Source: Desulfobacteraceae bacterium (lineage in GTDB: Bacteria; Desulfobacterota; Desulfobacteria; Desulfobacterales; SKZT01). From it: a stretch of 64,000 bases of DNA. Every line of letters begins with the position of its first letter. The stretch's first letter is position 1. The position numbers and the translations under genes were made by a program. The DNA is taken from the NCBI GenBank assembly GCA_011389745.1, contig JAABTQ010000013.1, positions 1 through 64,000 on the forward strand, given 5' to 3'. The notes beneath the pieces are model-generated. The model saw only the letters and a program-made list of their open reading frames with translations, did no database searches and was not told where the DNA came from. Below are positions 53,940 to 63,978 of the stretch, one piece after another.

Positions 53940-55883
53940 TTATGGTTGTTTTAGTTCCACAAAACGCTTATTTTTAATGCAAAGAATATAAGCACCTTTT
54001 TGGGCTTCACCGGTTTGGTCAAAAGATGTATCCCCCGTGATGCCCGGAAAATCGGTAACTTGAGTCAGTGCATCTTTAAGCTGGCTTCTGTATATAATAT
54101 TGTTTTGAGTCAGAACCTCCATTAGCAGCATGGCGGTGTCATAAGCCACGGCTTCGATAAATCCAGGTGCTTGGCCATAGGTCGCCTGAAATTCATTTAC
54201 AAATGATCGAACCCGCGGATTGCTGCTGCCGGCAAAAAAACCGTCTGTCAATATGGCTTTTTGTGAATAGTCACCCACCAGGCGGATAAAGTTTTCCGAG
54301 TGCCAAAGATTGGTGCCGAGTATATAGGCTCCTGAAATATCATAGTAAGACAATTGAGGAATAATCATGCCGACCTTGACCGGAGAATCAGGTATAAAAA
54401 TGGCACCAAAATCAGCAGAGGGTTTGCCGCCCTCATGTGCCCTATAATCAGGCCCATATTGCTCATAGGTGTGTATGAAATCTTCAAGACTTTGTGCCAG
54501 CACGGTGTCGGATATATCCCTGAAAAGCCCGGATAACTTTTTGATAGGGCCTTTAAAATCGGTTATGGTCACATCATAAGATTCAGAACCTACAACAATA
54601 CCCCCTTGGAGAACTACTTCATCCCAGAACAGATTCATATGTGTGGTTCCGTATTTTTCCTTAGGGTAAAAGATTGCAAATCGCTTAATTCCCAGTGAAT
54701 TGACAAGAAAAGAAACCACGGATTTAATCTGCATTTGAGGGGTAAGAAAATTTCTAAACACATAGTCACCTTGTTCGGTGATTTTATCCGCGAGGGTTAG
54801 GGTAATGATCGGTACCTTTTGATTTTGGGCTTCTTCAGCAGCCGTTTCCGCATTGATCATGGGACCAATTATGGCGGCAACCTGTTCGGATGCCAGTTCT
54901 GCCGTGGCCCGGGCTGTCTGTTCCCGATCAGATCCGGAATCACGAATGACTGCGCTAATTCCCGGAGTTTTGTACATGGAGCCAAATTGAGCTATGGCAA
55001 ATTCGATCCCTGTCCAGGCCTTTTGTCCTAATTGCTCATACTTACCGCTTAAAGGCAGGAGAACTCCGATAGTGTAACGGCCATTATCAGTTGGTTGTTG
55101 AATCGTATCGATCCAATTTTTTGCCTTAGGTGCTTCTTTGTGGGCTGGAAATTTGTTTATGAACTCAGTGAAAGTCGATAATGCCTGAGCTATGTTTCCC
55201 GCCTCGAACTGGTTCAGACCCAATAGGTACATGATATCCCCTTTGGGAAAAGTGTCATCCATTCCTTCTAACATAGATTCAATTGTTTCAGGGGAAATCA
55301 GGCCAATACCGGATTTGATTTTTTCCAGTACAGGACCTTTATCGGATTCCGAGGCGATTTTCAGGGCTGTGGCATACAGTTTTATTGCATGCTCCGGTTT
55401 ACCGGATTTAAGATATGCATCGCCAACAATCAGATATACCCGTATGGGATAGGTTCCCTGGGATGACCTTTCAAAAAGCTCGGATGCCTGCTTTATTGTT
55501 TGCTGATAATTTTTTTCTGATAGGTAGGTATCTAAAATTTCAATCCTTGCCTCATTGGCAAGACGACTTCGCGGATGTCTTGCCACAATCCCTTCGAAAA
55601 ACCGGCGCGCATCACTGAAATTTTCTGTCTTTTTGTGGATTAAACCATTTTTCATCATGGCCATGGCGGTTTCCTGCGTATCAGGAAACTTAAATATCAA
55701 TTCGTTATATGTTCGAATTGCCTCATCATATTTTCCGGCTTTAAATTGTTGATCGCCTTTTTTCAATAACTCCGAGGGAAGACTGTATGTGGCAGGTATG
55801 TCCCCTATCATAGGCTTGGGAATACATGATGCCATAAAAAAGAGGGCTACCATTGCTGCAAGAGAAAATCTAAGAAATTTCAT
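53940..55883 (-). CDS. LpoA-like lipoprotein: TPR region plus periplasmic-binding-protein fold
   Basis: A 647-residue exported lipoprotein. The signal peptide ends in the lipobox-like MASC, with Cys19 as the lipid site. Residues 35-260 are TPR-like (GDQQFKAGKYDEAIRTYNEL, AMMKNGLIHKKTENFSDA). From about 275 a Peripla_BP_6 fold starts with YTIGVLLPLSGKYEQLGQKA and ends near 640. This architecture is that of penicillin-binding protein activator LpoA; a ligand-sensing role is also possible. It is the last gene of a minus-strand operon after the MCE gene (35-base gap). Confidence 0.88.
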   Translation of the reverse strand: MKFLRFSLAAMVALFFMASCIPKPMIGDIPATYSLPSELLKKGDQQFKAGKYDEAIRTYNELIFKFPDTQETAMAMMKNGLIHKKTENFSDARRFFEGIVARHPRSRLANEARIEILDTYLSEKNYQQTIKQASELFERSSQGTYPIRVYLIVGDAYLKSGKPEHAIKLYATALKIASESDKGPVLEKIKSGIGLISPETIESMLEGMDDTFPKGDIMYLLGLNQFEAGNIAQALSTFTEFINKFPAHKEAPKAKNWIDTIQQPTDNGRYTIGVLLPLSGKYEQLGQKAWTGIEFAIAQFGSMYKTPGISAVIRDSGSDREQTARATAELASEQVAAIIGPMINAETAAEEAQNQKVPIITLTLADKITEQGDYVFRNFLTPQMQIKSVVSFLVNSLGIKRFAIFYPKEKYGTTHMNLFWDEVVLQGGIVVGSESYDVTITDFKGPIKKLSGLFRDISDTVLAQSLEDFIHTYEQYGPDYRAHEGGKPSADFGAIFIPDSPVKVGMIIPQLSYYDISGAYILGTNLWHSENFIRLVGDYSQKAILTDGFFAGSSNPRVRSFVNEFQATYGQAPGFIEAVAYDTAMLLMEVLTQNNIIYRSQLKDALTQVTDFPGITGDTSFDQTGEAQKGAYILCIKNKRFVELKQP

Positions 55884-55918
55884 GTGATAAAAACCCTAAT
55901 TCCTTTAACGTACTGAAT

Positions 55919-56653
55919 TTAAATGTTGTCTGAATGGAAACCGCCTTCCTCCATCAATTTTTTCCATTCCTCTGCTTCCTTTTTATGCCCCATCCGGTCC
56001 AGTTCTTTGATCAATTCTTCGATTTTTTTACGAATTTCCGGACCTTTTTCTTCCATGAAATGCTTGATATGTTCCTGGGCAGTTTTATTGAGATCAATGA
56101 ACAAGGTTTCGATGTCCTGGTACAATTGATGAGCTTTTGGGGAATTTAACACACTGTCAATATTTTGTTTTAAAGCTTCCAGAGTTTTGGAAAGGTTATT
56201 AGTGATTTCGCTGAAACAACCCACACGAGTTTTAACCATAAATATCAGTTCACTGTCTTCCCCATTGACAAAGGCACCTGAAGCCAGTTTAGGAAATTTA
56301 TAGGGATCATGGTCTTTGCAATAGCCGACCAGAATACCCGGAGGTTTTCCCGTGGATTCATTTGAGATAACAAAGAGTGCATTTTGTCGAAGATGTTCAG
56401 CCTGTTTGGAATCGATCTTTAATAAGACAGGGACATCTGATTGCTGATCAGCTTGAATCTTTTGTACAGAACCAATTTGAATACCCTTGTATTCCACAGG
56501 GCTTTGTCCATAAAGTCCCTTGGCAGTGGGAAATATTACTGTGATTTTGACCCCCTGGATATCCCGGATCAAATAAATTCCGCCCATGGCTGCGCTGATG
56601 ATGATCAGAATGGTAAAAACCATCAAAAGAAGCAGTTTATTTTTTTTTACCAT
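55919..56653 (-). CDS. MCE/MlaD-domain membrane protein
   Basis: A 244-residue protein with an N-terminal membrane anchor (about 7-28), one MCE domain (35-130; VIFPTAKGLYGQSPVEYKGI, the usual opening with GIQIGSV) and a long C-terminal helical region ending in a charged coiled coil. MCE proteins carry lipids between membranes, usually with an MlaE/MlaF ABC unit. None is nearby, so this is an orphan MCE. GGGGTGA lies before the ATG. It sits between mazG and the LpoA-like gene. Confidence 0.86.
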   Translation of the reverse strand: MVKKNKLLLLMVFTILIIISAAMGGIYLIRDIQGVKITVIFPTAKGLYGQSPVEYKGIQIGSVQKIQADQQSDVPVLLKIDSKQAEHLRQNALFVISNESTGKPPGILVGYCKDHDPYKFPKLASGAFVNGEDSELIFMVKTRVGCFSEITNNLSKTLEALKQNIDSVLNSPKAHQLYQDIETLFIDLNKTAQEHIKHFMEEKGPEIRKKIEELIKELDRMGHKKEAEEWKKLMEEGGFHSDNI

Positions 56654-56671
56654 AAATCACCCCGATGAGTT

Positions 56672-57520
56672 TTAGTCTTGAAATTTTTGTTTGGCCTTCT
56701 CCCACAATTGGTTCATTTCAATCTTAGTGGCAGAATCCATATGCCTTCCCTCTTTTGAAAATTCAGTCTCCATAAACTTAAAACGTTTTTCAAATTTGTT
56801 TATGGATTCGGCAAGGGCAGTTTCCGGATGTATTCCCGCGAATCTGGCTACGTTCATGAGTGTGAACAAAACATCACCAAACTCCAGAGACTTTTTACGC
56901 TGGTTTGTTTCCTTTTCGGGATCAGAATCCACCTCAATTTTAAATTCCTTCCATTCTTCTTCCGCTTTGGCCATAACTCCGCTGATGTCGTCCCAGTCGA
57001 ATCCGGTGCGAGCGGCCCGTTCGGATATCTGATAAGCCCGCATCAAGGCAGGAAGGCTTTTAGGGACAGAACTCAAAACAGATGTGGAGGGGGCATCGCT
57101 TTTCTCGGTTTGTTTGATATGATGCCATTGTTTCCTGACAGCTTCAACATTTTCAACCCTGGTATCGCCAAAAACATGGGGATGACGGCGAAGCATCTTT
57201 TCAGTAACCTTACCGATGACTTCTTCAAGATCGAACTTACCTTTTTCTTTATAAATGGAGGTAATGAACAAAATATGAAAAAATACATCTCCCAGTTCTT
57301 CACAAACATTATCGGTTTCGTTGCGGATAATGGCTTCCACAAGCTCATACATTTCTTCGATAAGATATATGGACATGGAACCGGGTGTCTGTTTTTGATC
57401 CCACGGACAGCCGTTTTTTCCTCTAAGGGTCTCAATAAGGTTAATCAATTGATTAATTTTATTCAACACCCCAAATTCATTCGAAGTTATTTCCGGTGAG
57501 TTTAATTGCGGACATTCCAC
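56672..57520 (-). CDS. mazG: nucleoside triphosphate pyrophosphohydrolase MazG
   Basis: Hydrolyses (d)NTPs to NMP and pyrophosphate for nucleotide-pool cleaning. The 282 residues hold two MazG domains. The first has LRGKNGCPWDQKQT and the metal motif EEMYELVEAI with EELGDVFFHILF. The second has FDWDDISGVMAKAEEEWKEF and LEFGDVLFTLMNVARF. The GTG start at 57520 overlaps the end of cvpA by 19 bases. The N-terminal 20 residues are a weak extension, so a start further in is possible. It is co-transcribed with cvpA and the MCE gene. Confidence 0.93.
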   Translation of the reverse strand: MECPQLNSPEITSNEFGVLNKINQLINLIETLRGKNGCPWDQKQTPGSMSIYLIEEMYELVEAIIRNETDNVCEELGDVFFHILFITSIYKEKGKFDLEEVIGKVTEKMLRRHPHVFGDTRVENVEAVRKQWHHIKQTEKSDAPSTSVLSSVPKSLPALMRAYQISERAARTGFDWDDISGVMAKAEEEWKEFKIEVDSDPEKETNQRKKSLEFGDVLFTLMNVARFAGIHPETALAESINKFEKRFKFMETEFSKEGRHMDSATKIEMNQLWEKAKQKFQD

Positions 57521-58029
57521 GCTTTTTTAATATCCTCAAGTTTTGCGGTATAGGCTTGCTTCATTTCAATTGAGATAACCTGGGCCAGCTTTTCTGAAAT
57601 TACGGAAACGTGGGGGGAGAGGAGTGATGTTTTGATAATCGGTGCTCCTTTTGGAAGAAAGGCTGTTAAAACCACCAGAATTATCGATGCAATCAAAACC
57701 GACTTGCCGAAACCCAGTGAAGCCCCTAAGAAGCGGTCCATCCACCCCAGAGATGCAACATGCATCAAGTATTTGATGATTACTCCCAGAATACTGATCA
57801 AGAAAAAAATAATACAAAAAATCAGCATAAAACTTAAAATATTGAGAAAAGGGACATTTGTGATCCAATCCTCCAAAATTTCCGAAACCAAAGGATAATA
57901 ACTGTAAGCAGCGAAAAAACCTGCAAAAACCCCGACAATGGAGGATATTTCTTTAACCATTCCTCTGAAGATACCCCGTATTAACCCATAACCTAATATA
58001 ATAATGATGACGATATCCAATGGATTCAT
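57502..58029 (-). CDS. CvpA family membrane protein
   Basis: A 175-residue inner-membrane protein with four hydrophobic segments. It begins PLDIVIIIILGYGLIRGI with RGMVKEISSIVG, the CvpA opening, and has LGWMDRFLGASLGFGKS near 100, the family's most conserved part. ATG 58029 is preferred over a GTG at 58044 because it starts at the family's usual position. CvpA proteins affect colicin production, biofilm and bile tolerance in other bacteria; the mechanism is unknown. It is the first gene of the minus-strand operon and divergent from phoH. Confidence 0.88.
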   Translation of the reverse strand: MNPLDIVIIIILGYGLIRGIFRGMVKEISSIVGVFAGFFAAYSYYPLVSEILEDWITNVPFLNILSFMLIFCIIFFLISILGVIIKYLMHVASLGWMDRFLGASLGFGKSVLIASIILVVLTAFLPKGAPIIKTSLLSPHVSVISEKLAQVISIEMKQAYTAKLEDIKKAWNVRN

Positions 58030-58249
58030 GTCTGATTGTTCCACAACTAAAATACATTATAAAAATATGAAGTGTCAGCCTCAATGGCTATTTTTGATCA
58101 GAAAATTAAAATATTAAAAATATCAGAGGGTATAAACACCGTCAAGGTCTTTTTCAGTTTGCAAAATTTCATAAAAAATCGTATTTGCAATGGTTTAAAA
58201 GTTTATGATATATGTTGACACTTTAACAATTCTTCCGAAAGAAGGGCAA

Positions 58250-59233
58250 ATGGAGGAAAAAGCAGAGCCAAAACAAATCAAGTTGTCGTTTTCCGACAAT
58301 GAGCTTATTCGACACCTTTTCGGTGAACACAACAGCAATTTGAAACGAATCGCCGATTCAATCGATGTGGATATCCATGCGAGGGGAAACAACATCTTTA
58401 TCAGCGGTGACCCCGTGACAGCCGGTCTTGCACAGAATATTCTTCAGCAGTTATATGGATTGCTTGAGCAAAAATATCCGATCTATCCAAGGGATATTGA
58501 ATACGCAATAAAGCTGTTAAGCAGTGATGACCGACTTAAATTAAAAGATTTTTTTCTTGATTCGGTTTATATTACATCCAAAAAACATACGATTACTCCA
58601 AAAAACCGTGCGCAAAAGGAATATATCGATGCTATCCGAAATTATGATATCGTTTTCGGTATTGGTCCGGCCGGGACGGGAAAAACCTATTTAGCAATGG
58701 CTATGGCTGTTGCAGCGCTTACCAAAGGTCAGATCAGCCGGATCATTCTTACAAGGCCGGCCGTAGAGGCAGGCGAAGCGCTTGGTTTTTTACCGGGGGA
58801 CCTCGCGGAAAAGGTGGATCCGTATTTACGTCCTTTGTATGACGCCCTTCATGATATGATGAAATTTGAAAAAGTTGCCGCCCTGATGGAAAAAGGGATT
58901 ATTGAAGTCGCTCCCATTGCGTTTATGCGCGGGCGAACTTTGAACGACTCTCTGGTCATTCTTGATGAAGCCCAAAACACCACATCTGAACAAATGAAAA
59001 GGTTTTTGACACGTCTTGGATTTAATTCAAAAGCTGTGATCACGGGAGATATTACACAGATTGATCTTCCATCCGAAAAAACCTCGGGACTCGTTGAAAG
59101 CAAAAATATTCTCCAAAATATCAAAGGCATCAAGTTCGTTTTTTTTAGTAAAACCGATGTCGTTCGGCATAAACTGGTGCAAGATATTATCGATGCCTAT
59201 GAAAAGCTTGATCAACAAAAGATAAAAAAATAA
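58250..59233 (+). CDS. phoH: PhoH family ATPase
   Basis: Cytoplasmic P-loop ATPase of 327 residues with a short N-terminal KH-like part. Walker A is GPAGTGKT (139-146), followed by LTRPAVEAGEALGFLPGDL and Walker B VILDEAQNTT, then GDITQIDLP. All are the PhoH hallmarks. It is linked to RNA handling and sits in the conserved phoH-pgpH-ybeY cluster. The start is either ATG 58250 or ATG 58205, which adds 15 residues; AAGGG lies close to the former. Confidence 0.94.
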   Translation: MEEKAEPKQIKLSFSDNELIRHLFGEHNSNLKRIADSIDVDIHARGNNIFISGDPVTAGLAQNILQQLYGLLEQKYPIYPRDIEYAIKLLSSDDRLKLKDFFLDSVYITSKKHTITPKNRAQKEYIDAIRNYDIVFGIGPAGTGKTYLAMAMAVAALTKGQISRIILTRPAVEAGEALGFLPGDLAEKVDPYLRPLYDALHDMMKFEKVAALMEKGIIEVAPIAFMRGRTLNDSLVILDEAQNTTSEQMKRFLTRLGFNSKAVITGDITQIDLPSEKTSGLVESKNILQNIKGIKFVFFSKTDVVRHKLVQDIIDAYEKLDQQKIKK

Positions 59234-59302
59234 CTCCTCCGATTTTATATAAAGAATTTGGGAAAACCAAATCATAAAGGGTGAAGGAGGAATTTTTCAA
59301 CT

Positions 59303-61714
59303 ATGTTTAAAGAAAAAAGAAAAAAGAAAATTTCAGATTGGTTCAGTACCAGTCCATATATACGGTGGATAATTTTGCTGTTAGTCACCGCGATTTTTAT
59401 CCTAATGTTTTATCCTTCACTTGGGGGTGTCCGTCACGGCTATGTTGTGGGCGATATTGCCCAAAGAAATATGAAAGCCCCAAAGGATTTTTGGGTCGAG
59501 GATAAAGAAGCCACGGTTGATAAACAAAAAATTGCCGTCGATAAAGTCCTGACGGTTTATGATTTGAATCAAGCCCTTTTACCCCGTTTAACTCAGAGCA
59601 TATTTGATGCTTTTTCAGAAATGAATGCTCTGATTGTCTCAGAGGAAACCTTTTCCAGGCAAGATACCTTAAACGATCAGGATAATATCGAAGCGCAGGT
59701 TCAAAAAGAAAAAACGCCGGTTTCCAAAGAACTTTGGGATAAGAAAGAGGAGTTTGAGCAAAAAATCGGAATCACTGTAAGGGATCAGGATTATTCTTTG
59801 TTGGAAAAAGAGCGTTTTTCGATAGATATAGCTGAAAAAATCATATCCGTGATCAGCGAAATTTATCAAAACGGTGTGGTTGCCAATCAGGAGCTTTTAC
59901 TCGGTGAGTCGGACAAAGGGATCATTGTCAGAAATCTGAGTTCCACAAATGAAAAAAATGAAAAAGAGCTGGATCGTTTTTATGGGTTGAATCAGGCCAA
60001 AAATATGGTGAAGATCATGGCTGAACAGCCCTTGAAAGGTGAGGATCAGAATCTGAACAAACTGATTGTCGGTTTTTCCCAGCGACTTATTCAACCCAAT
60101 ATCACACTTAACCGAATTGAGACTGAATCACGTAAGAGAAAAGCCGCTGAATCAGTCCATCCCATAATGTTTAAGATCAAAGCCGGTGAGATGCTCCTTC
60201 GGGAAGGCGATCGGGTCACTGAGTATCATTTACAAAAGATCGAGGCTTTGCAGTCAAAGACCAGCAAAAAAAACCTGTACGCCACCAGCATCGGGGCGAC
60301 AGCTCTCTTCGGGGTGTTTTTAATGGTGCTTTATTTACTCAATTTACACCATAATAGTCTTACCTCTGGAAATCACAATAAAAACCTTCTTTTTTTGGCT
60401 TCGATTCTGGTTGTGTTCATTCTTATTGCAAAAGTTTCGGCTTCCATAGTCGATATACTGCCAAGTAATCTCACGTATTCCCTGTCTTCGGAATCAATTG
60501 TCTATGGTGTTCCCATTGCTTCAGGAGCTATGGTCATCTGTTTATTCATGGGGGTTGAAATAGCGGTTGCTTTTGCCTTGCTTATTTCTGTTTGCGCCAC
60601 GGTTATTTTTAACAACCAGTTCGACCTTTTCATATATTATTTCCTAAACAGCGCCATGGGGGTTTATTGGGTCAGGCACTGCCGGGAAAGAAAAGTTTTT
60701 GCAATGGCCGGACTTCAATTGGCGCTATTAAATATGTTGCTGGTAAGTTTTATCGGTTTGGTACATGGAGATTTTCTAAGCCTTTCATTTTTATGGAACT
60801 TAACATTTGCATTTTTTGGAGGCATCGGTGCCGGCATTTTAACTTCCGGCATAGCCCCATTATTTGAGACACTATTTGGTTATGCCACCGACATCACGCT
60901 ATTAGAACTGGCCAACCTGGAGCGTCCCATTCTTCGTCGTCTCATGATTGAAGCCCCCGGTACATACCATCATTCCATGATTGTCGGTTCACTGGTCGAG
61001 GCCGCTGCCTCGGATATAGGTGCAAATCCCCTTTTGGCAAAAGTATGCGGATATTACCATGATATCGGAAAGGTAAAAAAACCGTTGTATTTTATTGAAA
61101 ATCAATCCAACTCTAAAAATCTTCATGATAAACTCGCTCCTTCCATGTCACGAAGAATACTCATAGCCCACGTGAAAGACGGCGTTGAAATGGCTGGGGT
61201 ACATAATTTGCCTCACGTGGTCCGGGCGACCATAGAGCAGCACCATGGCACCAGTCTTATTCGATATTTTTTTGACAAGGCTGTCAGGCTTCAGGGAGAA
61301 AAGTCCGTTAAAGCCGATGATTACAGATATCCAGGCCCTAATCCTCAGACAAGGGAGGCCGGTCTTGTTATGCTCGCCGACGTGGTCGAGGCTGCATCCA
61401 GAACCCTTGACAACCCTACACCCTCCCGTATCCAGGGTTTGGTCCAAAACCTCATTAATAAAATATTCTCCGACGGGCAATTAAATGATTGCGAACTGAC
61501 ATTAAAAGATCTGCACAGTATTGCTAAAAGTTTTAATAAAATATTAAACGGCATACATCATCATCGGGTAGAATATGCCGAATCTTCGGCCAGGGGAAAC
61601 GGGAAAAGTAAAAATGGAAGTTCTGATCAGCAACAGGCAAAAGAAAAGAAAGATAGCAATCGGGAAAATACGGAAGATGGCTCGGGACATCTTAAACGCC
61701 TTGGATTGTCATGA
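59303..61714 (+). CDS. 7TM-HD family c-di-AMP phosphodiesterase-like protein (PgpH/YqfF)
   Basis: An 803-residue inner-membrane protein: N-terminal helix (about 20-38), extracytoplasmic 7TMR-HDED domain (50-320), seven helices (about 325-530), cytoplasmic HD domain (550-715) and a polar, Ser/Gln-rich tail. The HD motif is intact: TYHHSMIVGSLVEAAA, YYHDIGKVKKPLYF, EQHHGTSLIRYF and LADVVEAASRTL. In Firmicutes PgpH degrades cyclic di-AMP. AAGGAGGA lies before the ATG. Its last 101 bases overlap ybeY in another frame. Confidence 0.93.
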   Translation: MFKEKRKKKISDWFSTSPYIRWIILLLVTAIFILMFYPSLGGVRHGYVVGDIAQRNMKAPKDFWVEDKEATVDKQKIAVDKVLTVYDLNQALLPRLTQSIFDAFSEMNALIVSEETFSRQDTLNDQDNIEAQVQKEKTPVSKELWDKKEEFEQKIGITVRDQDYSLLEKERFSIDIAEKIISVISEIYQNGVVANQELLLGESDKGIIVRNLSSTNEKNEKELDRFYGLNQAKNMVKIMAEQPLKGEDQNLNKLIVGFSQRLIQPNITLNRIETESRKRKAAESVHPIMFKIKAGEMLLREGDRVTEYHLQKIEALQSKTSKKNLYATSIGATALFGVFLMVLYLLNLHHNSLTSGNHNKNLLFLASILVVFILIAKVSASIVDILPSNLTYSLSSESIVYGVPIASGAMVICLFMGVEIAVAFALLISVCATVIFNNQFDLFIYYFLNSAMGVYWVRHCRERKVFAMAGLQLALLNMLLVSFIGLVHGDFLSLSFLWNLTFAFFGGIGAGILTSGIAPLFETLFGYATDITLLELANLERPILRRLMIEAPGTYHHSMIVGSLVEAAASDIGANPLLAKVCGYYHDIGKVKKPLYFIENQSNSKNLHDKLAPSMSRRILIAHVKDGVEMAGVHNLPHVVRATIEQHHGTSLIRYFFDKAVRLQGEKSVKADDYRYPGPNPQTREAGLVMLADVVEAASRTLDNPTPSRIQGLVQNLINKIFSDGQLNDCELTLKDLHSIAKSFNKILNGIHHHRVEYAESSARGNGKSKNGSSDQQQAKEKKDSNRENTEDGSGHLKRLGLS

Positions 61715-62054
61715 TGTTCAATTATCGATCTTGATTACTGACGACAGGGAGATTGCGGAACTCAACAGACAATATCTGGATCGAACAGGTCCGACAAATG
61801 TGATTGCCTTTCCCATGAGGGAAGGCGAGTTTTCCGATATTGCCCCTGAGATATTGGGAGATGTGGTCATTTCCATTGAAACAACCGAGAGAGAGGCCAG
61901 GGAAGGTAACATGGAATTGGAAACAAGGTTCTGTGAACTGCTGATTCATGGAATTCTTCATTTACTTGGTTTTGATCATGAAAATGATGAGCAGCAGGCC
62001 CGTGAAATGGAAGAAAAAAGCCGGGTATTGCTGGTGTCGATTCAGAAGGGTTAA
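61614..62054 (+). CDS. ybeY: endoribonuclease YbeY
   Basis: Zinc-dependent RNase for 16S rRNA maturation and 70S quality control, 146 residues. The zinc signature is HGILHLLGFDHEND (H-x3-H-x5-H), preceded by TNVIAFPM and LGDVVIS. The ATG 61614 lies inside pgpH, overlapping it by 101 bases; an earlier in-frame ATG at 61575 would add 13 residues not usual for the family. It belongs to the conserved phoH-pgpH-ybeY run. Confidence 0.93.
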   Translation: MEVLISNRQKKRKIAIGKIRKMARDILNALDCHDVQLSILITDDREIAELNRQYLDRTGPTNVIAFPMREGEFSDIAPEILGDVVISIETTEREAREGNMELETRFCELLIHGILHLLGFDHENDEQQAREMEEKSRVLLVSIQKG

Positions 62055-62111
62055 ACTGAACCATTTGTTTCATCGGGTCGATCTAAAAGTAAAAAATCGG
62101 AAAAACGGATA

Positions 62112-62588
62112 ATGCAGGTTATCATTATTTCAACTTCTCTGTCACAAACCCATGAATTTGGAAAAATAATCGGTGCAAGGCTTAAGCCCGGCACTGTGAT
62201 ACGTTTGATCGGTGATTTGGGTAGCGGAAAAACATCCATTGTGCAGGGAATTGCACAGGGTCTTGATGTTTCACCCCGGTATTATATTACAAGCCCGTCT
62301 TTTACACTGATTAATGAGTATCCCGGTCGCCACACTTTCTATCATGTCGATCTTTACCGGCTTGGGGATACGGTGGATTTCGAAGATATCGGACTTCTGG
62401 ATATTCTTTTCGATGACGGTGTTGTGGCAATCGAATGGGCTGAAAAGCTTACTGAAGAACTGAAAAATGTTTTAACTATTCATTTGAGTATACTGGATGA
62501 CCAATCAAGAAAAATTCATATCATTTCATCTGAACCTGAAATCATAGATGTTTTAAAAAAACTTGAAAATCAGAATAAATTTCATTAA
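62112..62588 (+). CDS. tsaE: tRNA N6-threonylcarbamoyladenosine synthesis ATPase TsaE
   Basis: P-loop ATPase required for t6A37 tRNA modification with TsaB, TsaC and TsaD. It has 158 residues: Walker A GDLGSGKTS near residue 35, then SPSFTLINEY, FYHVDLYRLGD and AIEWAEKL, all of the TsaE family. It lies 57 bases after ybeY and is probably in the same transcript. The partners tsaB and tsaD are not in the window. Confidence 0.94.
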   Translation: MQVIIISTSLSQTHEFGKIIGARLKPGTVIRLIGDLGSGKTSIVQGIAQGLDVSPRYYITSPSFTLINEYPGRHTFYHVDLYRLGDTVDFEDIGLLDILFDDGVVAIEWAEKLTEELKNVLTIHLSILDDQSRKIHIISSEPEIIDVLKKLENQNKFH

Positions 62589-62757
62589 AAGAAGATTTTT
62601 TAAAAAAGAGAGAAAAATTGATATGCTGCATGGTGTGGAAAAGATTGGTATTTGTCGTGGTATAAGATTTTTTTGTTAATTCAGGAACAGATGAAATCAT
62701 AAATCATTTTCGAACTTTTCCCCAAAATTCTCAGGTCTTGTTCTTCAAGGAGTAAAA

Positions 62758-63978
62758 ATGGCACTTATTGTTAAAAAATTTGGCGGAACTTCAGTGGGTA
62801 ACCTGGCCAAAATAAGGAATGTGGCCAACCGCGTTATCAAATCTTACGATCAGGGCAATAATGTGGTAGTCATTTTATCGGCGATGGCCGGCGTTACAGA
62901 TGGATTGATCAAACTTGCAAAACAGATAACGGATACCCCGCAGAAACGAGAACTGGATGCCTTGATGGCTACAGGTGAGCAGACCACGGCGGCGCTTTTA
63001 GCCATTATACTTCAGTCCATGGGTTACAAGGCTCAATCGTTGTTGGGTTTTCAAGCGGAGGTTCGTACTGATTGTGCATTCGGGAATGCCCGGATTATAG
63101 ATATAGGCGCCAATCGGATAAAAACGTTGCTTGAAAACCGGTATATCGTGGTGGTGGCCGGTTTCCAGGGTAGTGATCTGGAAGGTAACATTACCACTTT
63201 GGGACGGGGTGGTTCGGATACTTCCGCAGTGGCCATAGCCGCCGCGCTTAAAGCGGATTGTTGTGAAATTTATACCGATGTTGACGGCGTTTACACCGCG
63301 GATCCCAATATCTGCAAGCATGCAAGGAAACTGGAAAAAATCACGTTTGATGAAATGCTTGAAATGGCCAGTCTGGGTGCGAAGGTGCTTCAGATCCGTT
63401 CTGTGGAATTTGCCAAGAAATATGATGTCCCCGTGCATGTAAGATCATCATTTTCCGAAGAGGAGGGAACCATGGTTATTAGTGAAGAAAATGGAATGGA
63501 ACGTTTGATTGTCACTGGTGTTACTTATAAAAAAGATGAAGCGCGCATTACAATGAAAAAAGTACCGGACCAGCCCGGTATTGCCGCAAAGATTTTTACA
63601 CCCATCGCCGGGGCCGGCATTAACGTGGACATGATTATCCAAAACACGCGCCAGGGCGGTCAGACAGACCTGACATTCACCGTACCCAGAGATGATTTTA
63701 AGCACGCTATGGAGATTGGAAGAAGTGTGGCAAAGGAGATCAGCGCTGAAGATGTCATCGGAGATGATGGGATCGCAAAGGTTTCGGTTACCGGTGTAGG
63801 GATGAAAAATCACTCGGGAGTGGCCTCCAAGATGTTTTCCACGCTGGCCAGTGAAAATATTAACATATTGTTGATCAGCACATCTGAGATTCGAATCTCG
63901 TGCATTGTTGCTGAAAAACATGTAGAGCTGGCGGTTCGTGCCCTTCACACGGCTTTCGGCCTTGACAAAACAGAATAG
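62758..63978 (+). CDS. lysC: aspartate kinase
   Basis: Phosphorylates aspartate, the first step to lysine, threonine and methionine. The 406-residue monofunctional type begins with [19 protein letters not shown] and has the catalytic [31 protein letters not shown] and [11 protein letters not shown]. Two C-terminal ACT domains (about 265-400; [20 protein letters not shown] and [19 protein letters not shown]) should bind lysine and/or threonine for feedback control. AAGGAG sets the ATG. It is complete, ending 22 bases before the end of the window. Confidence 0.96.
   Translation: MALIVKKFGGTSVGNLAKIRNVANRVIKSYDQGNNVVVILSAMAGVTDGLIKLAKQITDTPQKRELDALMATGEQTTAALLAIILQSMGYKAQSLLGFQAEVRTDCAFGNARIIDIGANRIKTLLENRYIVVVAGFQGSDLEGNITTLGRGGSDTSAVAIAAALKADCCEIYTDVDGVYTADPNICKHARKLEKITFDEMLEMASLGAKVLQIRSVEFAKKYDVPVHVRSSFSEEEGTMVISEENGMERLIVTGVTYKKDEARITMKKVPDQPGIAAKIFTPIAGAGINVDMIIQNTRQGGQTDLTFTVPRDDFKHAMEIGRSVAKEISAEDVIGDDGIAKVSVTGVGMKNHSGVASKMFSTLASENINILLISTSEIRISCIVAEKHVELAVRALHTAFGLDKTE

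Noticed and set aside
56828-57499. 223-codon plus-strand frame opposite mazG
   Set aside because: Antisense shadow of the two MazG domains, which are intact.
63888-63902. GATTCGAATCTCG, resembling a tRNA T-loop
   Set aside because: It lies within the conserved second ACT domain of lysC, with no acceptor stem or anticodon arm around it.
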